From assembly GCF_021272205.1 (NCBI RefSeq), contig NZ_JAJSDX010000007.1, forward strand, positions 62,001 to 126,000: a stretch of DNA of 64,000 nt. The letters run 5' to 3'. The notes under the pieces were generated by a model. It made no database searches and was not told the origin of the DNA. It saw only the letters and a program-made list of their open reading frames with translations. The number at the start of each line of letters is the position of its first letter. Positions within the stretch are counted from its first letter, which is position 1. Below are positions 36,190 to 47,802 of this stretch, piece after piece. This DNA comes from Pantoea sp. Mb-10. Its GTDB lineage: Bacteria > Pseudomonadota > Gammaproteobacteria > Enterobacterales > Enterobacteriaceae. The translations under genes were made by a program, and so were the position numbers.

Positions 36190-37604
36190 CGAAAGAGTCG
36201 CCCCTCGCGGACCCGTTCACGCGGATAGCTATTTTTTATCCGACTGCCCACTTTTTTAGCGAGTCCTAACGGCTGATCTTGGTAGGTGACAATGACCTCA
36301 TCGCGGGCGGGCAGATTTACGGGATAAATATCTTGTCCCCGATACCACTGCTCAGCTTCGCCCTCATTGAGCGCAAATGCGATGTCGCCCTCTGGCTTAG
36401 CAAAGGCCACCACGGCTTCATGCTGCCAGCGATAGCCTTTGGCAAAGGTTTCTGCCAGCTTTACGCCAATGCGTGAAAAACGCACCTTGCTGAGCCACGC
36501 TTCTGACGCCGCGGGGAACAGCCACAGCTCTTTGTCACGCTGCCACAACGTATGATGATCATCCCACTTCAGAGCCACTTTCGCTGCCGCCTGCGCGACT
36601 TCCGCACGCAGTTTACGGCTGGCCGGCGTGAAGGGAAACGTGCCGAGTTTATACGTGGGGGCGGGGAGTGCGCTTACGCTGGCGGTTTTGCGCAGCCGTG
36701 CCACAAAAAAACCTTCGCTGTCAAAAATCTGCGGGAAAACGTGTAAAAATCCTTCTGGCGTCGCGGCCTGTTCGGCACCCGCAAAAAGATCGTTGAGCGG
36801 TAAAATATCAACGGCGTCCGGGTAGCGCTGACATAAATCGTGAATCACCTGCTGATTCTCAATCTGATTCAGGGTACAAGTCGAGTAGATCAGCGTACCG
36901 CCGGGCTTCAGCGCGTGAAAAGCGCTGTCGATAAGATCGCGCTGCGTCGCGGCAATCGCTTCTGTGCTCTCCAGCGTCCAATTGCGCAGCGCATCGGCAT
37001 CTTTGCGGATCACGCCTTCGCCGGAGCAGGGCGCATCAAGCAGGATAGCGTCGAACTGCTCCGGCAGCGCGGCACCAAATACCCGGCCATCAAAATGGGT
37101 GAGTGCCACACTACTGACGCCACAGCGCGTGACATTTGCATGCAGGACTTTTATCCGGCTGGCGGCGTATTCATTCGCCAGGATGGCTCCGCGATTAGCC
37201 ATCAAGGCCGCCATTTGCGTGGTTTTAGAGCCTGGCGCAGCGGCCATATCCATGACCTGTTGCGCCTCAGGTGCGGCGTCAAAGAGCGCGCTGACCGGTA
37301 GCATTGAGCTGGCTTCCTGAATGTAAAACAGGCCGCTAAGGTGTTCTGCCACGCTGCCGAGCGGCAGCTCTTCGTTGTCTCGTGCAATCCAGAAGCCTTC
37401 AGCGCACCACGGAATGGGCGTGAGTTGCCAGTGGTAGTCGGCCACACGCGCCAGAAAATCGGCCACGCTGATTTTAAGCGTATTGACGCGCAAGCTGCGA
37501 CGCAGGGGTTGCTGGCTAATGGCAAGAAAGCGCTGAAACTCGGCCTCATCAGGGAGGCTGGCGTGCATCAGCGCCAGAAATTCTTCGGGAAAGCGTTCGG
37601 ACAC
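36186..37604 (-). CDS. rsmF: 16S rRNA m5C1407 methyltransferase RsmF
   Basis: RsmF methylates C1407 in the 30S subunit. The 472-residue protein (479 in E. coli) has the SAM site [19 protein letters not shown], the catalytic-cysteine motif [11 protein letters not shown] and a second Cys in IYSTCTLN, then a PUA-like C-terminus ([13 protein letters not shown]). The start is a GTG; there is no strong ribosome site. Confidence 0.96.
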   Translation of the reverse strand: MSERFPEEFLALMHASLPDEAEFQRFLAISQQPLRRSLRVNTLKISVADFLARVADYHWQLTPIPWCAEGFWIARDNEELPLGSVAEHLSGLFYIQEASSMLPVSALFDAAPEAQQVMDMAAAPGSKTTQMAALMANRGAILANEYAASRIKVLHANVTRCGVSSVALTHFDGRVFGAALPEQFDAILLDAPCSGEGVIRKDADALRNWTLESTEAIAATQRDLIDSAFHALKPGGTLIYSTCTLNQIENQQVIHDLCQRYPDAVDILPLNDLFAGAEQAATPEGFLHVFPQIFDSEGFFVARLRKTASVSALPAPTYKLGTFPFTPASRKLRAEVAQAAAKVALKWDDHHTLWQRDKELWLFPAASEAWLSKVRFSRIGVKLAETFAKGYRWQHEAVVAFAKPEGDIAFALNEGEAEQWYRGQDIYPVNLPARDEVIVTYQDQPLGLAKKVGSRIKNSYPRERVREGRLFR

Positions 37605-37656
37605 GGAGATATACCGGCTAAAAAATGGAGGGCGAAGTGTAGCACGTCAAAGAGAA

Positions 37657-37680
37657 ACGGGCAGCCCGAAGGCTGCCCGT
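37657..37680 (-). terminator. Terminator between letB and rsmF
   Basis: Perfect arms ACGGGCAGCC/GGCTGCCCGT with a CGAA (TTCG on the minus strand) loop, followed by TTTCTCTTT, 4 bases past the letB stop. Confidence 0.85.
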
Positions 37681-37684
37681 TGAC

Positions 37685-40324
37685 TTAGTGCGGCTCTGGA
37701 ATCGCCGTGCCCCAACTGCGCCACTCTTTCGGCGCTTCATCCTGCATCAGGAAATGCTTGTCGGTTCCCGCCTGCGGTGCCAGCGGCACGGTAGGCGGGG
37801 TCGCGAACTGGATCCCACCGCGAATAAACTGTTGGAAGGTCCCGGTCTTCACCACTCCGCCAATCAGGCCGAAGTCGAGGTTATAACCGGAGGCCAGCCA
37901 GAACACCGAGTTGTTACGCACCAGATGCTGGTATTTTTTACTGATACGCAGGGCGATCTGTACGCGATCGGCCATGTTGCCCAGCGACGTTCCGGTTACC
38001 GTACCGACTTCCACGCCGCGGAACAGCACCGGGGTGCCAATCGAGAGCGAGCCTGCCTCAGCGGCATCAACAAAGATGTTAAGACCATTGAGGTAGCGCG
38101 AGTCAGTGATGGTGCTCTCCTGCAGTTCAAAGGTGCGTGCCGGCTGACCTTTGCCGGGATCGACGTTGACATAAGGCTGCAGCAGCGTTTCCAAATGATT
38201 CACGCCAGCGGGTGAGATTTCCGGTGACACCACAGAGAAGCGGCTTCCTATGCGGGCGAAATCCTTTACGTACTCTGGATAGAGCACCGCTTTGGCCACC
38301 ACCTGATTGTTGTCATTACTCAGCGCTAACGACTCAACCTGACCAATATTGATGCCCAGGTAGCGAATCGGCATGCCGGCAGAGAGTTTGCTGGCATCAA
38401 AGGTGTGCAGCGTGATTTGACTGCCCACCGCACGCGCCGCGGTCTCTGAAGGATAAAGCGTGCGTTTCACGCCCTTAGCCGCCTGCGCGCCAGTAAGATT
38501 ATCGAAGCTGATCGCCCCTTTTAACGCACGGTTAAGCGGCGAGGCCTGTACCGTTAAGCCGCTGCCATTGAGCTGCACTTTAGCGCCGCCTTCGGCCCAG
38601 AACACGCTCTCGCCAGTGAGCAATTTGCGGTACTGCGGTTCGATGTGAATGGCGATTTCAAACGCATCGGCGCGCGGAATCACCTCCACCACTTCACCCA
38701 CCTGAAACTTGCGGTAAAGCACCACCGATCCTGCCTGCACATCCGGCAGACTGCTGGCGGTAAGTTTCAGCGTAGTAGGCGGTTGATCGCCGACAATTCC
38801 TTCTTCGGCGCGTTCTGAATCCGCATAAAGTGGATAGCGAGATGAAGGTTTGCCTTTCGCACCCGGTACTAAACGAATGCCGCCGTCAACCCATTCACGC
38901 GCGCTGGCACCCAGCACCTGAATGCCATCGAGGCCAAATTTAACATCCAGCCGGCTGTTCACGATGAATTTGCTGTCAGCGTGCACCAGCGCGCGGTGCT
39001 GCGGATCGATGGCAACGGTAAAACTCACGGCATTCTCATTCAGCTCGCGCGAAATCACTTGGCCGATTTTCATGCCATAGAGGATCACCGGCTGCCCCGC
39101 GTCAATGCCATAGGTCTCTGGCGCGCTTAGCTGGACGGTTAACACATCCGGTTTTTGCAGCAGGGTTTCACTGGCGGGCAGGACGCTAAAGTGATCCTGC
39201 GGTTCGCCTTCTCCGGGCACCAGTTCCAGGGTATTACCGGTTAACAGGCTGCTCAGATTGGTGTCGGTCAGGCTCAGTTTCGGCGCGCGCATTTCAATCC
39301 GCGTGCCGCTGCGCATCAGGCTGGTTACCGAAGGATCGATGGTCAACTCACCGGTGACTTTGCCACCCGGTAGCAGTGTCAGTTTCGTCAAGGTGCCCAC
39401 TTCAAGCCCCTGATACATCAGCGGCGTGCTGTTAGCTTTAAGGTTATCGCCGCTGGGCAAATCCAGGTTAATTTGTACGCCACGCTGGCTGTGCGCCAGA
39501 TCGGGATACAGGCGATAATTTTGGTCGGTGTTCGCCTGCTCGCCTTCGGCGGGGGAGTCAAACGCGATAGCGCCATTCACCAGCGCCGCAAGGCTTTCAA
39601 GTTTGACTTTGGCCCCGCTGAGGCTGACATCGGCATCGACACCCGACACGTTCCAGAAACGGCTCTGCTTTTTAACCAGGTTAACAAAGCGGCGCTCAAT
39701 CAGCACGTCTACGGTAACGCCATCGTGAGTGCCGTTGATGCTGTAATCGTACACGCGGCCCACCGGAAGCTTACGGAAATAGACCAGCGAACCGGTGTTC
39801 AACGATCCGAGATCCGGCGCGTGTAAGTGGATCATGAGTTCACCGGTGTTCACGCGATATTTGGGCTGCGTGTCCAGTGCGGTAAAGTGGTCGCGCGCTT
39901 TGCCATCTCCGGGCATCATACCGATATAGTTACCGCCTACCAGCGCGTCCAGGCCGGAAACCCCCGCCAGCGAGGCTTTGGGCGTTACCAGCCAGAACTG
40001 GGTATTTTCGCGTAGCGCATCTTGCATATCGCTTTTAATACTGGCTTTGATCTGGATCTTTTTATAGTCGTCGCTCAGTTCAATGCCCTGAACGGTGCCG
40101 ACTTCAACCCCTTGATAGCGGATAGGGGTACGGCCCGGCACGATGCCATCTGCCGACTGGAAGTTAATCGTAATGGTGGTGCCGCGATCCTGATAATTGG
40201 TCCACAGCAGCCAGCCAGCAATCAGCAGAGCAATGATGGGCAATAGCCAGAAAGGCGAAATCTTGCGCTTGTTGCGCAGATTGGCGCTAGTCGGTGTAGT
40301 CGGCGTTTCCTGTTGCATGTGCAT
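37685..40324 (-). CDS. letB: Intermembrane lipid transport tunnel protein LetB (seven MCE domains)
   Basis: An 879-residue protein (877 in E. coli). One N-terminal membrane helix ([17 protein letters not shown]) is followed by seven repeated MCE units, recognisable by recurring [18 protein letters not shown] stretches ([62 protein letters not shown]). LetB forms a hexameric channel across the periplasm for phospholipids. It overlaps letA by 38 bases. Confidence 0.96.
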   Translation of the reverse strand: MHMQQETPTTPTSANLRNKRKISPFWLLPIIALLIAGWLLWTNYQDRGTTITINFQSADGIVPGRTPIRYQGVEVGTVQGIELSDDYKKIQIKASIKSDMQDALRENTQFWLVTPKASLAGVSGLDALVGGNYIGMMPGDGKARDHFTALDTQPKYRVNTGELMIHLHAPDLGSLNTGSLVYFRKLPVGRVYDYSINGTHDGVTVDVLIERRFVNLVKKQSRFWNVSGVDADVSLSGAKVKLESLAALVNGAIAFDSPAEGEQANTDQNYRLYPDLAHSQRGVQINLDLPSGDNLKANSTPLMYQGLEVGTLTKLTLLPGGKVTGELTIDPSVTSLMRSGTRIEMRAPKLSLTDTNLSSLLTGNTLELVPGEGEPQDHFSVLPASETLLQKPDVLTVQLSAPETYGIDAGQPVILYGMKIGQVISRELNENAVSFTVAIDPQHRALVHADSKFIVNSRLDVKFGLDGIQVLGASAREWVDGGIRLVPGAKGKPSSRYPLYADSERAEEGIVGDQPPTTLKLTASSLPDVQAGSVVLYRKFQVGEVVEVIPRADAFEIAIHIEPQYRKLLTGESVFWAEGGAKVQLNGSGLTVQASPLNRALKGAISFDNLTGAQAAKGVKRTLYPSETAARAVGSQITLHTFDASKLSAGMPIRYLGINIGQVESLALSNDNNQVVAKAVLYPEYVKDFARIGSRFSVVSPEISPAGVNHLETLLQPYVNVDPGKGQPARTFELQESTITDSRYLNGLNIFVDAAEAGSLSIGTPVLFRGVEVGTVTGTSLGNMADRVQIALRISKKYQHLVRNNSVFWLASGYNLDFGLIGGVVKTGTFQQFIRGGIQFATPPTVPLAPQAGTDKHFLMQDEAPKEWRSWGTAIPEPH

Positions 40325-41531
40325 CCCAGATCAGGCGGCTATCAAGCCACTCCACAGCCATAATGGTCAGGACAACGGCGGCGCCAAAATAGAGCGCGGC
40401 AGGTCCCATGGTAAAAGCCAGAAGCTGATCGCGATTGACCAGCGACATGGTTAAAGCAATAACGAACAAATCCAGCATTGACCAGCGGCCAACCCAGGTG
40501 ACGGCGCGTAGTAAACGAATTCGGGTTTTCAGTCCCTGTTCGCACTTAAAGTGGATGCTTAACAATAACGTCAACATCACCAGCACTTTGGTGAAAGGCA
40601 CCAAAATACTGGCAATAAAGACAACGGCGGCGATCGGCACGTTACCGGAGGCCAAGCCAACAATGCCCGAGAAAATGGTGTCTTCACGACGCGAACCGTT
40701 GACGTACACCACCGAGATGGGCAACAGATTCGCCGGAATCAACAGCACAATCGAAGAGATCAACGCCGCCCATGATTTCTGCAGGCTATGACGGCGACGA
40801 TAATCCAGCGGCGTATGGCAGCGCGTACAGCGGCCGCGCGCATCGGGCATGCCGGTGTGATGACAATTCAAACATACCTGCCAATTTTCCGGCGATTCGG
40901 TAGGCACCGCTTGCGGATAATACTGCTCCCAGAGCTGCTCTACGTTGAGGTGAATAAGCGTCAACACGCTCATGACCGTCAGAGCAATATAGGCTACCAG
41001 ACCATATCCCACCTCCAGATCCGCATAATCCTGGACTTTAATGGACGCGACCGCGATGCCAATCAGGTAGATGTCGAGCATGACCCACTCTTTTAGGCGC
41101 TCCAGCATGAGCAGCACGGGGCGCAAATTCATCCCCAAGGCATTGCCGACCCACAAATAGCCAATGCCGGCTACCAAGGTGACAGGCGCGCCAATGGTGC
41201 AAAAAGCGACCATAGAGGCGGTCAGAATATTGCCTTGCAGTGCCATCTGCAGGACCCCTTCCAGCAAACTGGCATTAATGCGCATCCCCAGGAGCCGGAT
41301 ATCAATCAGCGGCAGGCTGAACGCAAAGGGCATCAGTACCATCATGGTTACGGCCATGGCGGTTAGACGCGTCATGGACCAGTCGCGTCCATTCTGAATT
41401 TGCGCATGACAGCGGGGACAATAAGCCGCTTGGTGCGATTTAACATCCGGTAAGGAAAAAAGGGTATCGCATTGCGGACAACGCTGATAACGTGCGTGGG
41501 GCAACGTCTGGCTGATAGCGTGAATTTTCAT
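40287..41531 (-). CDS. letA: LetA, PqiA-domain membrane partner of LetB
   Basis: A 414-residue inner-membrane protein with two PqiA-type modules, each headed by a zinc-ribbon-like cysteine set ([10 protein letters not shown] with [15 protein letters not shown] with CTRCHTPL), followed by about four helices each. LetA is thought to load lipid into LetB. Its stop lies inside letB, so the two are translated together. Slightly shorter than E. coli YebS (427). Confidence 0.95.
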   Translation of the reverse strand: MKIHAISQTLPHARYQRCPQCDTLFSLPDVKSHQAAYCPRCHAQIQNGRDWSMTRLTAMAVTMMVLMPFAFSLPLIDIRLLGMRINASLLEGVLQMALQGNILTASMVAFCTIGAPVTLVAGIGYLWVGNALGMNLRPVLLMLERLKEWVMLDIYLIGIAVASIKVQDYADLEVGYGLVAYIALTVMSVLTLIHLNVEQLWEQYYPQAVPTESPENWQVCLNCHHTGMPDARGRCTRCHTPLDYRRRHSLQKSWAALISSIVLLIPANLLPISVVYVNGSRREDTIFSGIVGLASGNVPIAAVVFIASILVPFTKVLVMLTLLLSIHFKCEQGLKTRIRLLRAVTWVGRWSMLDLFVIALTMSLVNRDQLLAFTMGPAALYFGAAVVLTIMAVEWLDSRLIWDAHATGNADYTD

Positions 41532-41744
41532 AAGTGACGCAAAGGCCCATCGTTTGTTACGGTTACCGGCTGAGGTCTGGCATCGCTGTGCCTGAAATAA
41601 AGTGGCACGGGAAAAGCCGTGTCACCGACTGCTAAGGGTATAGTAACTAACAGAATGATTCACCTTGTGGGGGTGGATTATTAGTGCTTATTTTAATGAC
41701 TGGGTGACAACGCGCTCACAACAGTGATGAGTTATGGTTGAAAA

Positions 41745-42245
41745 ATGAACAAAAAAGCCTTTTACGAGGATCTGCAACGCGACGCCAGCGCTTTGCTGGC
41801 GGGAGAGACATCTTTTCTGGCTGCGCTCAGCAATTGCAGTGCGCTGCTGTTTGAACGTCTGGAAGGCGTTAACTGGGCGGGGTTTTATCTGCTGACGGAA
41901 GCCAATACGCTGGTACTCGGGCCCTTCCAGGGCAAAATTGCCTGCGTCAGGATTCCGGTAGGTAAGGGCGTATGCGGCACCGCCATCGCCGAGGAGCAGG
42001 TACAACTGGTTGAGGATGTCCATGCCTTTCCCGGGCACATTGCCTGCGATGCGGCCAGTAATGCTGAAATCGTGATTCCTCTGAAAGTGAATGGCACGCT
42101 TGTAGGCGTGTTAGATATTGATAGTACGCTTTATTCTCGCTTCGATAATGAGGATAAAGCAGGGCTGGTCGGCCTTGCGGACGGGCTTTGTGACGTGTTG
42201 GCAAAGAGTGATATCGAAAAATTTATTCAGCTAGCGCGTAGCTAA
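41745..42245 (+). CDS. msrC: Free methionine-(R)-sulfoxide reductase
   Basis: A GAF-domain enzyme that reduces free Met-R-sulfoxide. The 166-residue protein keeps the three cysteines of the family: IACVRIPVGKGVCGTA and HIACDAASNAE, then the acid-rich VLDIDSTLYSRF. Divergent from letA; proQ follows on the same strand. Confidence 0.95.
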   Translation: MNKKAFYEDLQRDASALLAGETSFLAALSNCSALLFERLEGVNWAGFYLLTEANTLVLGPFQGKIACVRIPVGKGVCGTAIAEEQVQLVEDVHAFPGHIACDAASNAEIVIPLKVNGTLVGVLDIDSTLYSRFDNEDKAGLVGLADGLCDVLAKSDIEKFIQLARS

Positions 42246-42341
42246 TCGACTGGATCACATGGCATTTAGCGATGTTGTCATTATAATGTCGCCTGTTCAT
42301 GCCTGCTCTGGTCGGCAAACCCGTAGTAATCAGGAAATTTC

Positions 42342-43022
42342 ATGGAAAATCAACCTAAGTTGAATAGCAGTAAAGAAGTGATCGCTTTTTTGGCGGAGCG
42401 TTTTCCGCACTGCTTTAGCGCTGAAGGTGAAGCGCGCCCGCTCAAAATCGGCATCTTTCAGGATCTGGTTGAGCGCGTTCAGGGTGAAAACAACCTGAGC
42501 AAAACGCAGTTGCGTTCAGCATTACGCCTTTATACCTCAAGCTGGCGCTATCTTTACGGCATTAAAGCCGGTGCCACACGCGTCGATCTGGACGGTAACC
42601 CCTGCGGTGTGCTGGATGAACAGCACGTTGAGCACGCGCGCAAGCAGCTTGAAGAAGCGAAAGCCCGCGTTCAGGCCCAGCGCGATCAGCAGAAAGCCAA
42701 GAAACGTGAAGCCGGTGAAGAGACCACGGAACGTCGTCCTCGCAAGCCCGCTCCGCGTAAATCTGCTGAAGGCGATGCGCCACGCAAGCCGCGTGCGCAG
42801 ACTGCTCGCCCGGCATCGGCTGAACGCAGTGCCGCGCCACGCGCACCGCGTACTCAACCGGTCACTGATACCTCAACCTTGCAACCCGGCCAGAACATCA
42901 AAGTGAAAGCAGGCAAAAATGCAATGGATGCTACCATTCTTGAAATTACTAAGGATGGCGTTCGGGTGCAACTCGCTTCCGGCATGGCAATGATTGTGCG
43001 CGCAGAACACTTGCAGTTCTGA
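42342..43022 (+). CDS. proQ: RNA chaperone ProQ
   Basis: ProQ binds structured 3' ends and sRNAs. The 226-residue protein has the N-terminal FinO-like domain ([37 protein letters not shown]), a long basic Lys/Arg/Pro linker (about 105-170) and a C-terminal Tudor-like domain ([20 protein letters not shown]). The linker differs in length from E. coli, the usual place of variation. prc starts 19 bases downstream. Confidence 0.97.
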   Translation: MENQPKLNSSKEVIAFLAERFPHCFSAEGEARPLKIGIFQDLVERVQGENNLSKTQLRSALRLYTSSWRYLYGIKAGATRVDLDGNPCGVLDEQHVEHARKQLEEAKARVQAQRDQQKAKKREAGEETTERRPRKPAPRKSAEGDAPRKPRAQTARPASAERSAAPRAPRTQPVTDTSTLQPGQNIKVKAGKNAMDATILEITKDGVRVQLASGMAMIVRAEHLQF

Positions 43023-43041
43023 AACGGAGGCTGATCCTGGC

Positions 43042-45081
43042 ATGAACAACTTTTTAAAGATCGGTATGATTACGGGCCTGCTGCTGGCGGGCCCTTCCTT
43101 TGGCGCAGACAATATTACCCGCGCCGATCAGATTCCACAGTTGCATGAAGAACCTCAGCATCCAACCGTCAGCGAACGTGTGACCTCGCGTTTTACGCGC
43201 TCCCACTACCGTCAGTTCGATCTCAATCAGGATTTTTCGGCCAAGATTTTTGACCGTTATCTCAATCTGCTCGACTACAACCACAACGTGCTGCTGGCAT
43301 CCGATGTTGCACAGTTCGCCAGCCAAAAGACCACGCTGGGCGACGAGCTGCGCACCGGCAAGCTGGACGTGTTTTACAATCTTTATAACCTCGCGCAAAA
43401 GCGCCGCTTTGAGCGCTACCAGTACGCACTCAGCGTATTGAATCGCCCAATGAATTTTACCGGCAATGACACCATTGACATTGACCGAGCCAAAGCCCCA
43501 TGGCCGAAAAGCACCGACGAGCTCAATGCGCTGTGGGATGCCAAAGTCAAATATGACGAGCTGAGCCTCAAGCTGGCGGGCAAAGATGACAGAGATATCC
43601 GTGAGACACTGACCAAACGCTACAATTTCGCTATCCGTCGTTTGGCCCAGAGCAACAGCGAAGATGTCTTCCAATTGGCTATGACGGCTTTCGCGCACGA
43701 GATCGATCCCCACACCAACTATCTCTCTCCTCGCAACACGGAGCAGTTCAACACCGAAATGAGCCTGTCGCTTGAGGGCATTGGTGCGGTGTTGCAAATG
43801 GACGATGATTACACCGTCATCAACTCCATGGTGGCCGGTGGACCTGCTGCCAAAAGTAAAGCCATCAGCGTGGGCGATCGCATTGTTGGTGTGGCACAGC
43901 CAGGCAAGCCGATGGAGGATGTCATTGGCTGGCGTCTTGATGACGTCGTGTCAAAAATCAAGGGCCCTAAAGGGAGCAAAGTACGCCTTGAAATTTTACC
44001 GGCGGGTAAGGGCACTAAAACGCGCACGGTTACCCTGACGCGCGAGAAGATTCGCCTTGAAGATCGGGCCGTCAAGGGTACCGTACACAACGTAGGTAAA
44101 GAGAAAGTTGGCGTACTGGATATCCCGGGCTTCTATGTCGGCCTTACGGATGACGTGAAAGTACAGCTGCAGAAGCTGCAAAAACAAAACGTCGACAGCA
44201 TTGTTATCGATTTACGTACCAACGGTGGCGGTGCGCTGACAGAGGCGGTGTCGCTCTCCGGCCTGTTTATTCCGAGTGGTCCAGTCGTACAAGTTCGTGA
44301 CAACAATGGCCGCGTGCGTCAAGACAGCGACAACGACGGTGTGGTGTATTACAAAGGGCCGCTGGTGGTGCTGGTCGATCGCTTTAGCGCCTCGGCTTCG
44401 GAAATTTTTGCCGCTGCGATGCAGGATTACGGGCGCGCGCTGATCGTCGGTGAACCGACCTTTGGTAAAGGGACCGTGCAGCAGTACCGCTCTCTGAACC
44501 GCATCTACGATCAGATGCTACGTCCAGAGTGGCCAGCGCTCGGCTCAGTGCAGTACACGATCCAGAAGTTTTACCGTATCAACGGCGGCAGCACGCAGCG
44601 TAAGGGCGTGACGCCCGATCTGCTGATGCCGACCGGCGTTGAAGCGGCGGAAACCGGCGAGAAGTTTGAAGACAACGCGCTTCCCTGGGACAGCGTTAAC
44701 GCGGCAACCTACACCAAAACCGGTGATATCTCTCCGCTGGTTCCGCAGTTGACCAAGGAGCATGCTGACCGCATCGCTAAAGATCGTGAATTCCAGTACA
44801 TTCTCAAAGATATCGCGCGTTACGATGCTATGAAAGACAAGCGTAATATTGTCTCTCTGAATTTGGCCCAGCGTGAGAAAGAGAATCGCGAAGATGACGC
44901 GATGCGGCTTGAGCGCATTAACGCGCGCTATCAGGCTGAGGGGAAAGCGCCGCTTAAGCGCCTGGAAGATTTGCCCAAAGACTATAAAGAGCCCGATCCT
45001 TATCTCGACGAAACGGTAAACATTGCCAACGATCTGGCGCAGTTGGAGAAAAACCAGGCGCCTGCTGAAACCAGCAAATAG
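43042..45081 (+). CDS. prc: Carboxy-terminal processing protease Prc (Tsp)
   Basis: A periplasmic serine protease that trims or degrades proteins with nonpolar C-termini, including FtsI and, with NlpI, MepS. The 679-residue protein begins with a signal peptide (MNNFLKIGMITGLLLAGPSFGAD), has a PDZ domain (GIGAVLQMDDDYTVINSMVAGGPA) and the Ser-Lys dyad in RFSASASEIFAAAMQDYG and FGKGTVQ. The frame is open into proQ, but the signal sequence fixes the start at 43042. Confidence 0.97.
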   Translation: MNNFLKIGMITGLLLAGPSFGADNITRADQIPQLHEEPQHPTVSERVTSRFTRSHYRQFDLNQDFSAKIFDRYLNLLDYNHNVLLASDVAQFASQKTTLGDELRTGKLDVFYNLYNLAQKRRFERYQYALSVLNRPMNFTGNDTIDIDRAKAPWPKSTDELNALWDAKVKYDELSLKLAGKDDRDIRETLTKRYNFAIRRLAQSNSEDVFQLAMTAFAHEIDPHTNYLSPRNTEQFNTEMSLSLEGIGAVLQMDDDYTVINSMVAGGPAAKSKAISVGDRIVGVAQPGKPMEDVIGWRLDDVVSKIKGPKGSKVRLEILPAGKGTKTRTVTLTREKIRLEDRAVKGTVHNVGKEKVGVLDIPGFYVGLTDDVKVQLQKLQKQNVDSIVIDLRTNGGGALTEAVSLSGLFIPSGPVVQVRDNNGRVRQDSDNDGVVYYKGPLVVLVDRFSASASEIFAAAMQDYGRALIVGEPTFGKGTVQQYRSLNRIYDQMLRPEWPALGSVQYTIQKFYRINGGSTQRKGVTPDLLMPTGVEAAETGEKFEDNALPWDSVNAATYTKTGDISPLVPQLTKEHADRIAKDREFQYILKDIARYDAMKDKRNIVSLNLAQREKENREDDAMRLERINARYQAEGKAPLKRLEDLPKDYKEPDPYLDETVNIANDLAQLEKNQAPAETSK

Positions 45082-45096
45082 ATGTTCAGGTAACGG

Positions 45097-45128
45097 AAAA
45101 AGCACTGCTAAAGCGGTGCTTTTTTTTT
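45097..45128 (+). terminator. Terminator after prc
   Basis: AAAAAGCACTGC and GCGGTGCTTTTT pair around TAAA (one G-T) and continue into a T-run. Confidence 0.88.
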
Positions 45129-45302
45129 GCATTATGCGTGCTAATGAATGGTGTGAGGCATTGCACAGCGCAAGACATTTCCTAATGTAAAGTTATGTCT
45201 TTTTAGGCACTTAAAGATTAAGGTCGCTTGAAAAGCGCTGTAATGCACATACGATGTATACCCGCGCATGAGCGCGAGCACAACTGAGGAAGATTAACGT
45301 TT

Positions 45303-46184
45303 ATGATGCGTATTGCGCTTTTCCTGATCACCAACCTGGCGGTGATGTTGGTATTCGGACTGATTCTCAGTCTGACGGGAATTCAGTCAAGCAGTGTTAC
45401 GGGTCTGATGATTATGGCAGGTCTGTTTGGCTTTGGCGGTGCGTTTGTTTCACTGCTAATGTCCAAATGGATGGCGCTGCGGTCTGTAGGCGGTGAAGTG
45501 ATTGAACAGCCGCGCACCGAGCAGCAACGCTGGCTGATGGAAACCGTTAGTCGTCAGGCGCAGCAGGCTGGTGTAGCGATGCCGCAGGTTGCGATTTATC
45601 ACGCACCGGATATCAACGCCTTCGCCACAGGCGCACGTCGTGACGCCTCGCTGATCGCCGTGTCCACGGGACTCTTGCAAAACATGAGCCGCGATGAGGC
45701 AGAGGCGGTACTGGCGCATGAAATGGCCCACATCGCGAACGGGGACATGGTGACGATGACGCTGCTACAAGGCGTGGTGAACACCTTTGTTATCTTCATT
45801 TCGCGCATTATCGCCCAAATCGCTGCGGGCTTTATGTCCGGCGACCGGGAGGGTGAAGAGAGCAGTAACGGTAATCCGTTCGTGTTCTTTGCGGTGTCCA
45901 TGGTGCTGGAGCTGGTGTTTGGCATTCTTGCCAGCATCATCACCATGTGGTTCTCACGTCATCGTGAATTCCACGCTGACGCCGGCTCTGCGAAGCTGGT
46001 GGGGCGTGAGAAGATGATTGCAGCGCTGCAGCGCCTGAAAACCAGCTATGAACCTCAAGAGCCGGGTAACATGGCGGCGTTTTGTATCAACGGCAAAAAT
46101 AAATCGCTGAGCGAAATGTTTATGTCGCACCCGCCGTTGGATAAACGCATTGAAGCCCTGCGTAACGGCGATTATCTTAAGTAA
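45303..46184 (+). CDS. htpX: Membrane zinc metalloprotease HtpX
   Basis: HtpX works with FtsH in quality control of membrane proteins. The 293-residue protein equals E. coli in length. Two N-terminal helices are followed by the zinc motif HEMAH (His139, Glu140, His143) and the third ligand in HREFHAD, with two more helices between. E. coli htpX is Cpx-regulated; no box was assigned here. Confidence 0.97.
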   Translation: MMRIALFLITNLAVMLVFGLILSLTGIQSSSVTGLMIMAGLFGFGGAFVSLLMSKWMALRSVGGEVIEQPRTEQQRWLMETVSRQAQQAGVAMPQVAIYHAPDINAFATGARRDASLIAVSTGLLQNMSRDEAEAVLAHEMAHIANGDMVTMTLLQGVVNTFVIFISRIIAQIAAGFMSGDREGEESSNGNPFVFFAVSMVLELVFGILASIITMWFSRHREFHADAGSAKLVGREKMIAALQRLKTSYEPQEPGNMAAFCINGKNKSLSEMFMSHPPLDKRIEALRNGDYLK

Positions 46185-46202
46185 CCGATTTGTGTGTTTA
46201 AT

Positions 46203-46232
46203 CAGGGGCGCCGACAGGCGCCCCTGCTGTTT
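46203..46232. terminator. Terminator between convergent htpX and yebQ
   Basis: AGGGGCGCC and GGCGCCCCT pair around GACA; TGTTTTA follows on the plus strand. Confidence 0.7.
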
Positions 46233-47614
46233 TATGATGCCGCAACAGTGCGCCCTGAACGCATCCGCGTCAGGCTGACCAAGGCCGCCACGCCGGCAAA
46301 TCCGCCCGCCAATAACAGAGACGCATGCGTACCTTGCTGGTTGAACAGATTGAACATCCACGCCACCAGCGCCGCGCCGCTGCTCTGTCCCACTAAGCGT
46401 GCGGTGCCAAGCATGCCGCTGGCTCCCCCGCTGCGATGACGGGGAGCCGAAGAGATAATGGTGTGATTATTGGGCGACTGGAAAAGGCCGAAGCCTGCGC
46501 CGCACAGCAGCATGCGCCAGATGATATCCACATCGCTGGGTTGCGTGGGGAGAACGGCAAGTAAGAACAACCCTAATGAGAACATTGTAAGCCCGAGCCC
46601 GCCCAGCAATCCTGCATGAAAGCGTTCAATCAAGCGGCCCGCTATTGGCGCCATCACCATTGTGGCTAGCGGCCAAGGCGTTAACAGCAAGCCCGTGGCG
46701 ACTTCGCTCCGGCCGAGCGTGTTCTGCAAAAAGAACGGCAGTGCAACCATCGCGAGCATCTGCGCGCAGAAAGCACACACCGAGGTGCAAATCGACAGTG
46801 AAAACACGGGGATTCGCAGCAAATCCACGGGAAGCAACGGTACTGACATCGTGAGCTGCCGACGAATAAATACCACGCCCACAATCGCCAGCGCGATGAG
46901 TTCAATCAGGCCCAGCGTACCGCTTTGTCCTTGGGCAAAGCCACTCAGCGCCGCGATCAGTAACCCGAAAAACAGAGCGTTCATGATCGCGCTTGGAATA
47001 TCAAACTTCTGCTGTTTGGCCTTCTGCGGATTATCGGGCAGAAAGCGCAATGCCAACCACAGCGCAATCACGCCCAAAGGCACATTAATCAAAAACAGCC
47101 ACTGCCAGCTGGCCACGGAGAGGATGGCGGCGGCGACGGTGGGCCCAGCCGCACTTGAAACGGCGACAATCAACGAATTGATTGCCATGCCGCGGCCCAA
47201 AAAGCGCTGCGGATAGATAATGCGGATCAGTGCGGTATTGACGCTCATCAGCGCCGCTCCGCCAAACCCTTGCATCACGCGCGCGACGGTGAGCACCGAC
47301 AGGCTGTTGGAAACTGCACAGAACAGCGATGTCGCCATAAACAGCATTAAACCCACCTGATAAACCCGGCGGTAGCCAAGCATATCGCCCAGAAACGCCA
47401 GCGGAAGCAGCGCGATCACGATGGCTATCTGATAGGCATTCACAATCCAAATGGATTGCGCTGGGCTCGCGTGTAAATCTCTGGCAATCGTGGGCAACGC
47501 AACATTGGCAATCGCGCCATCCAGCACTGCCATCATGATGCCTAAAGCAATCGTAATAATCGCGCCATAGCGCCGGGGCGTGGGTAGCCCATCTTGAGAA
47601 CCGGTAGGAGACAT
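46232..47614 (-). CDS. yebQ: YebQ, DHA2-family MFS transporter
   Basis: A 460-residue, about 14-helix transporter close to E. coli YebQ (457). Shared stretches include MAVLDGAIANVALPTIARDL, GFGGAALMSVNTALIR, LLPVDLLRIPVFSLSICTSV and GAGFGLFQSPNNHTIISSAP. DHA2 members expel drugs or metabolites by proton antiport; the substrate is unknown. Divergent from kdgR, as in E. coli, which hints at a KdgR link. Confidence 0.93.
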   Translation of the reverse strand: MSPTGSQDGLPTPRRYGAIITIALGIMMAVLDGAIANVALPTIARDLHASPAQSIWIVNAYQIAIVIALLPLAFLGDMLGYRRVYQVGLMLFMATSLFCAVSNSLSVLTVARVMQGFGGAALMSVNTALIRIIYPQRFLGRGMAINSLIVAVSSAAGPTVAAAILSVASWQWLFLINVPLGVIALWLALRFLPDNPQKAKQQKFDIPSAIMNALFFGLLIAALSGFAQGQSGTLGLIELIALAIVGVVFIRRQLTMSVPLLPVDLLRIPVFSLSICTSVCAFCAQMLAMVALPFFLQNTLGRSEVATGLLLTPWPLATMVMAPIAGRLIERFHAGLLGGLGLTMFSLGLFLLAVLPTQPSDVDIIWRMLLCGAGFGLFQSPNNHTIISSAPRHRSGGASGMLGTARLVGQSSGAALVAWMFNLFNQQGTHASLLLAGGFAGVAALVSLTRMRSGRTVAAS

Positions 47615-47802
47615 AATCGTGAGAAGTGAAGTCAGTGAATATCATCATGCTAATCAATTTTGCGTCGAAATGCATGGCGCGCGCCGATAAAAAAGTAAGA
47701 GCGAATATGTCGCGGGCAGCATGCGTTGCTGAGCGGAATCAGATAAGCCTATACTGGCGTTTCTGTTCTGATTTTTTTGAAACACGGTAAAGGACGTACA
47801 CC

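Noticed and set aside
36840..37301. A 153-codon plus-strand ORF inside rsmF
   Set aside because: Antisense shadow of rsmF, which has all catalytic motifs.
47085..47675. A 196-codon minus-strand ORF overlapping yebQ in another frame
   Set aside because: The yebQ frame matches a known transporter over its full length; this is the alternative frame of the same DNA.
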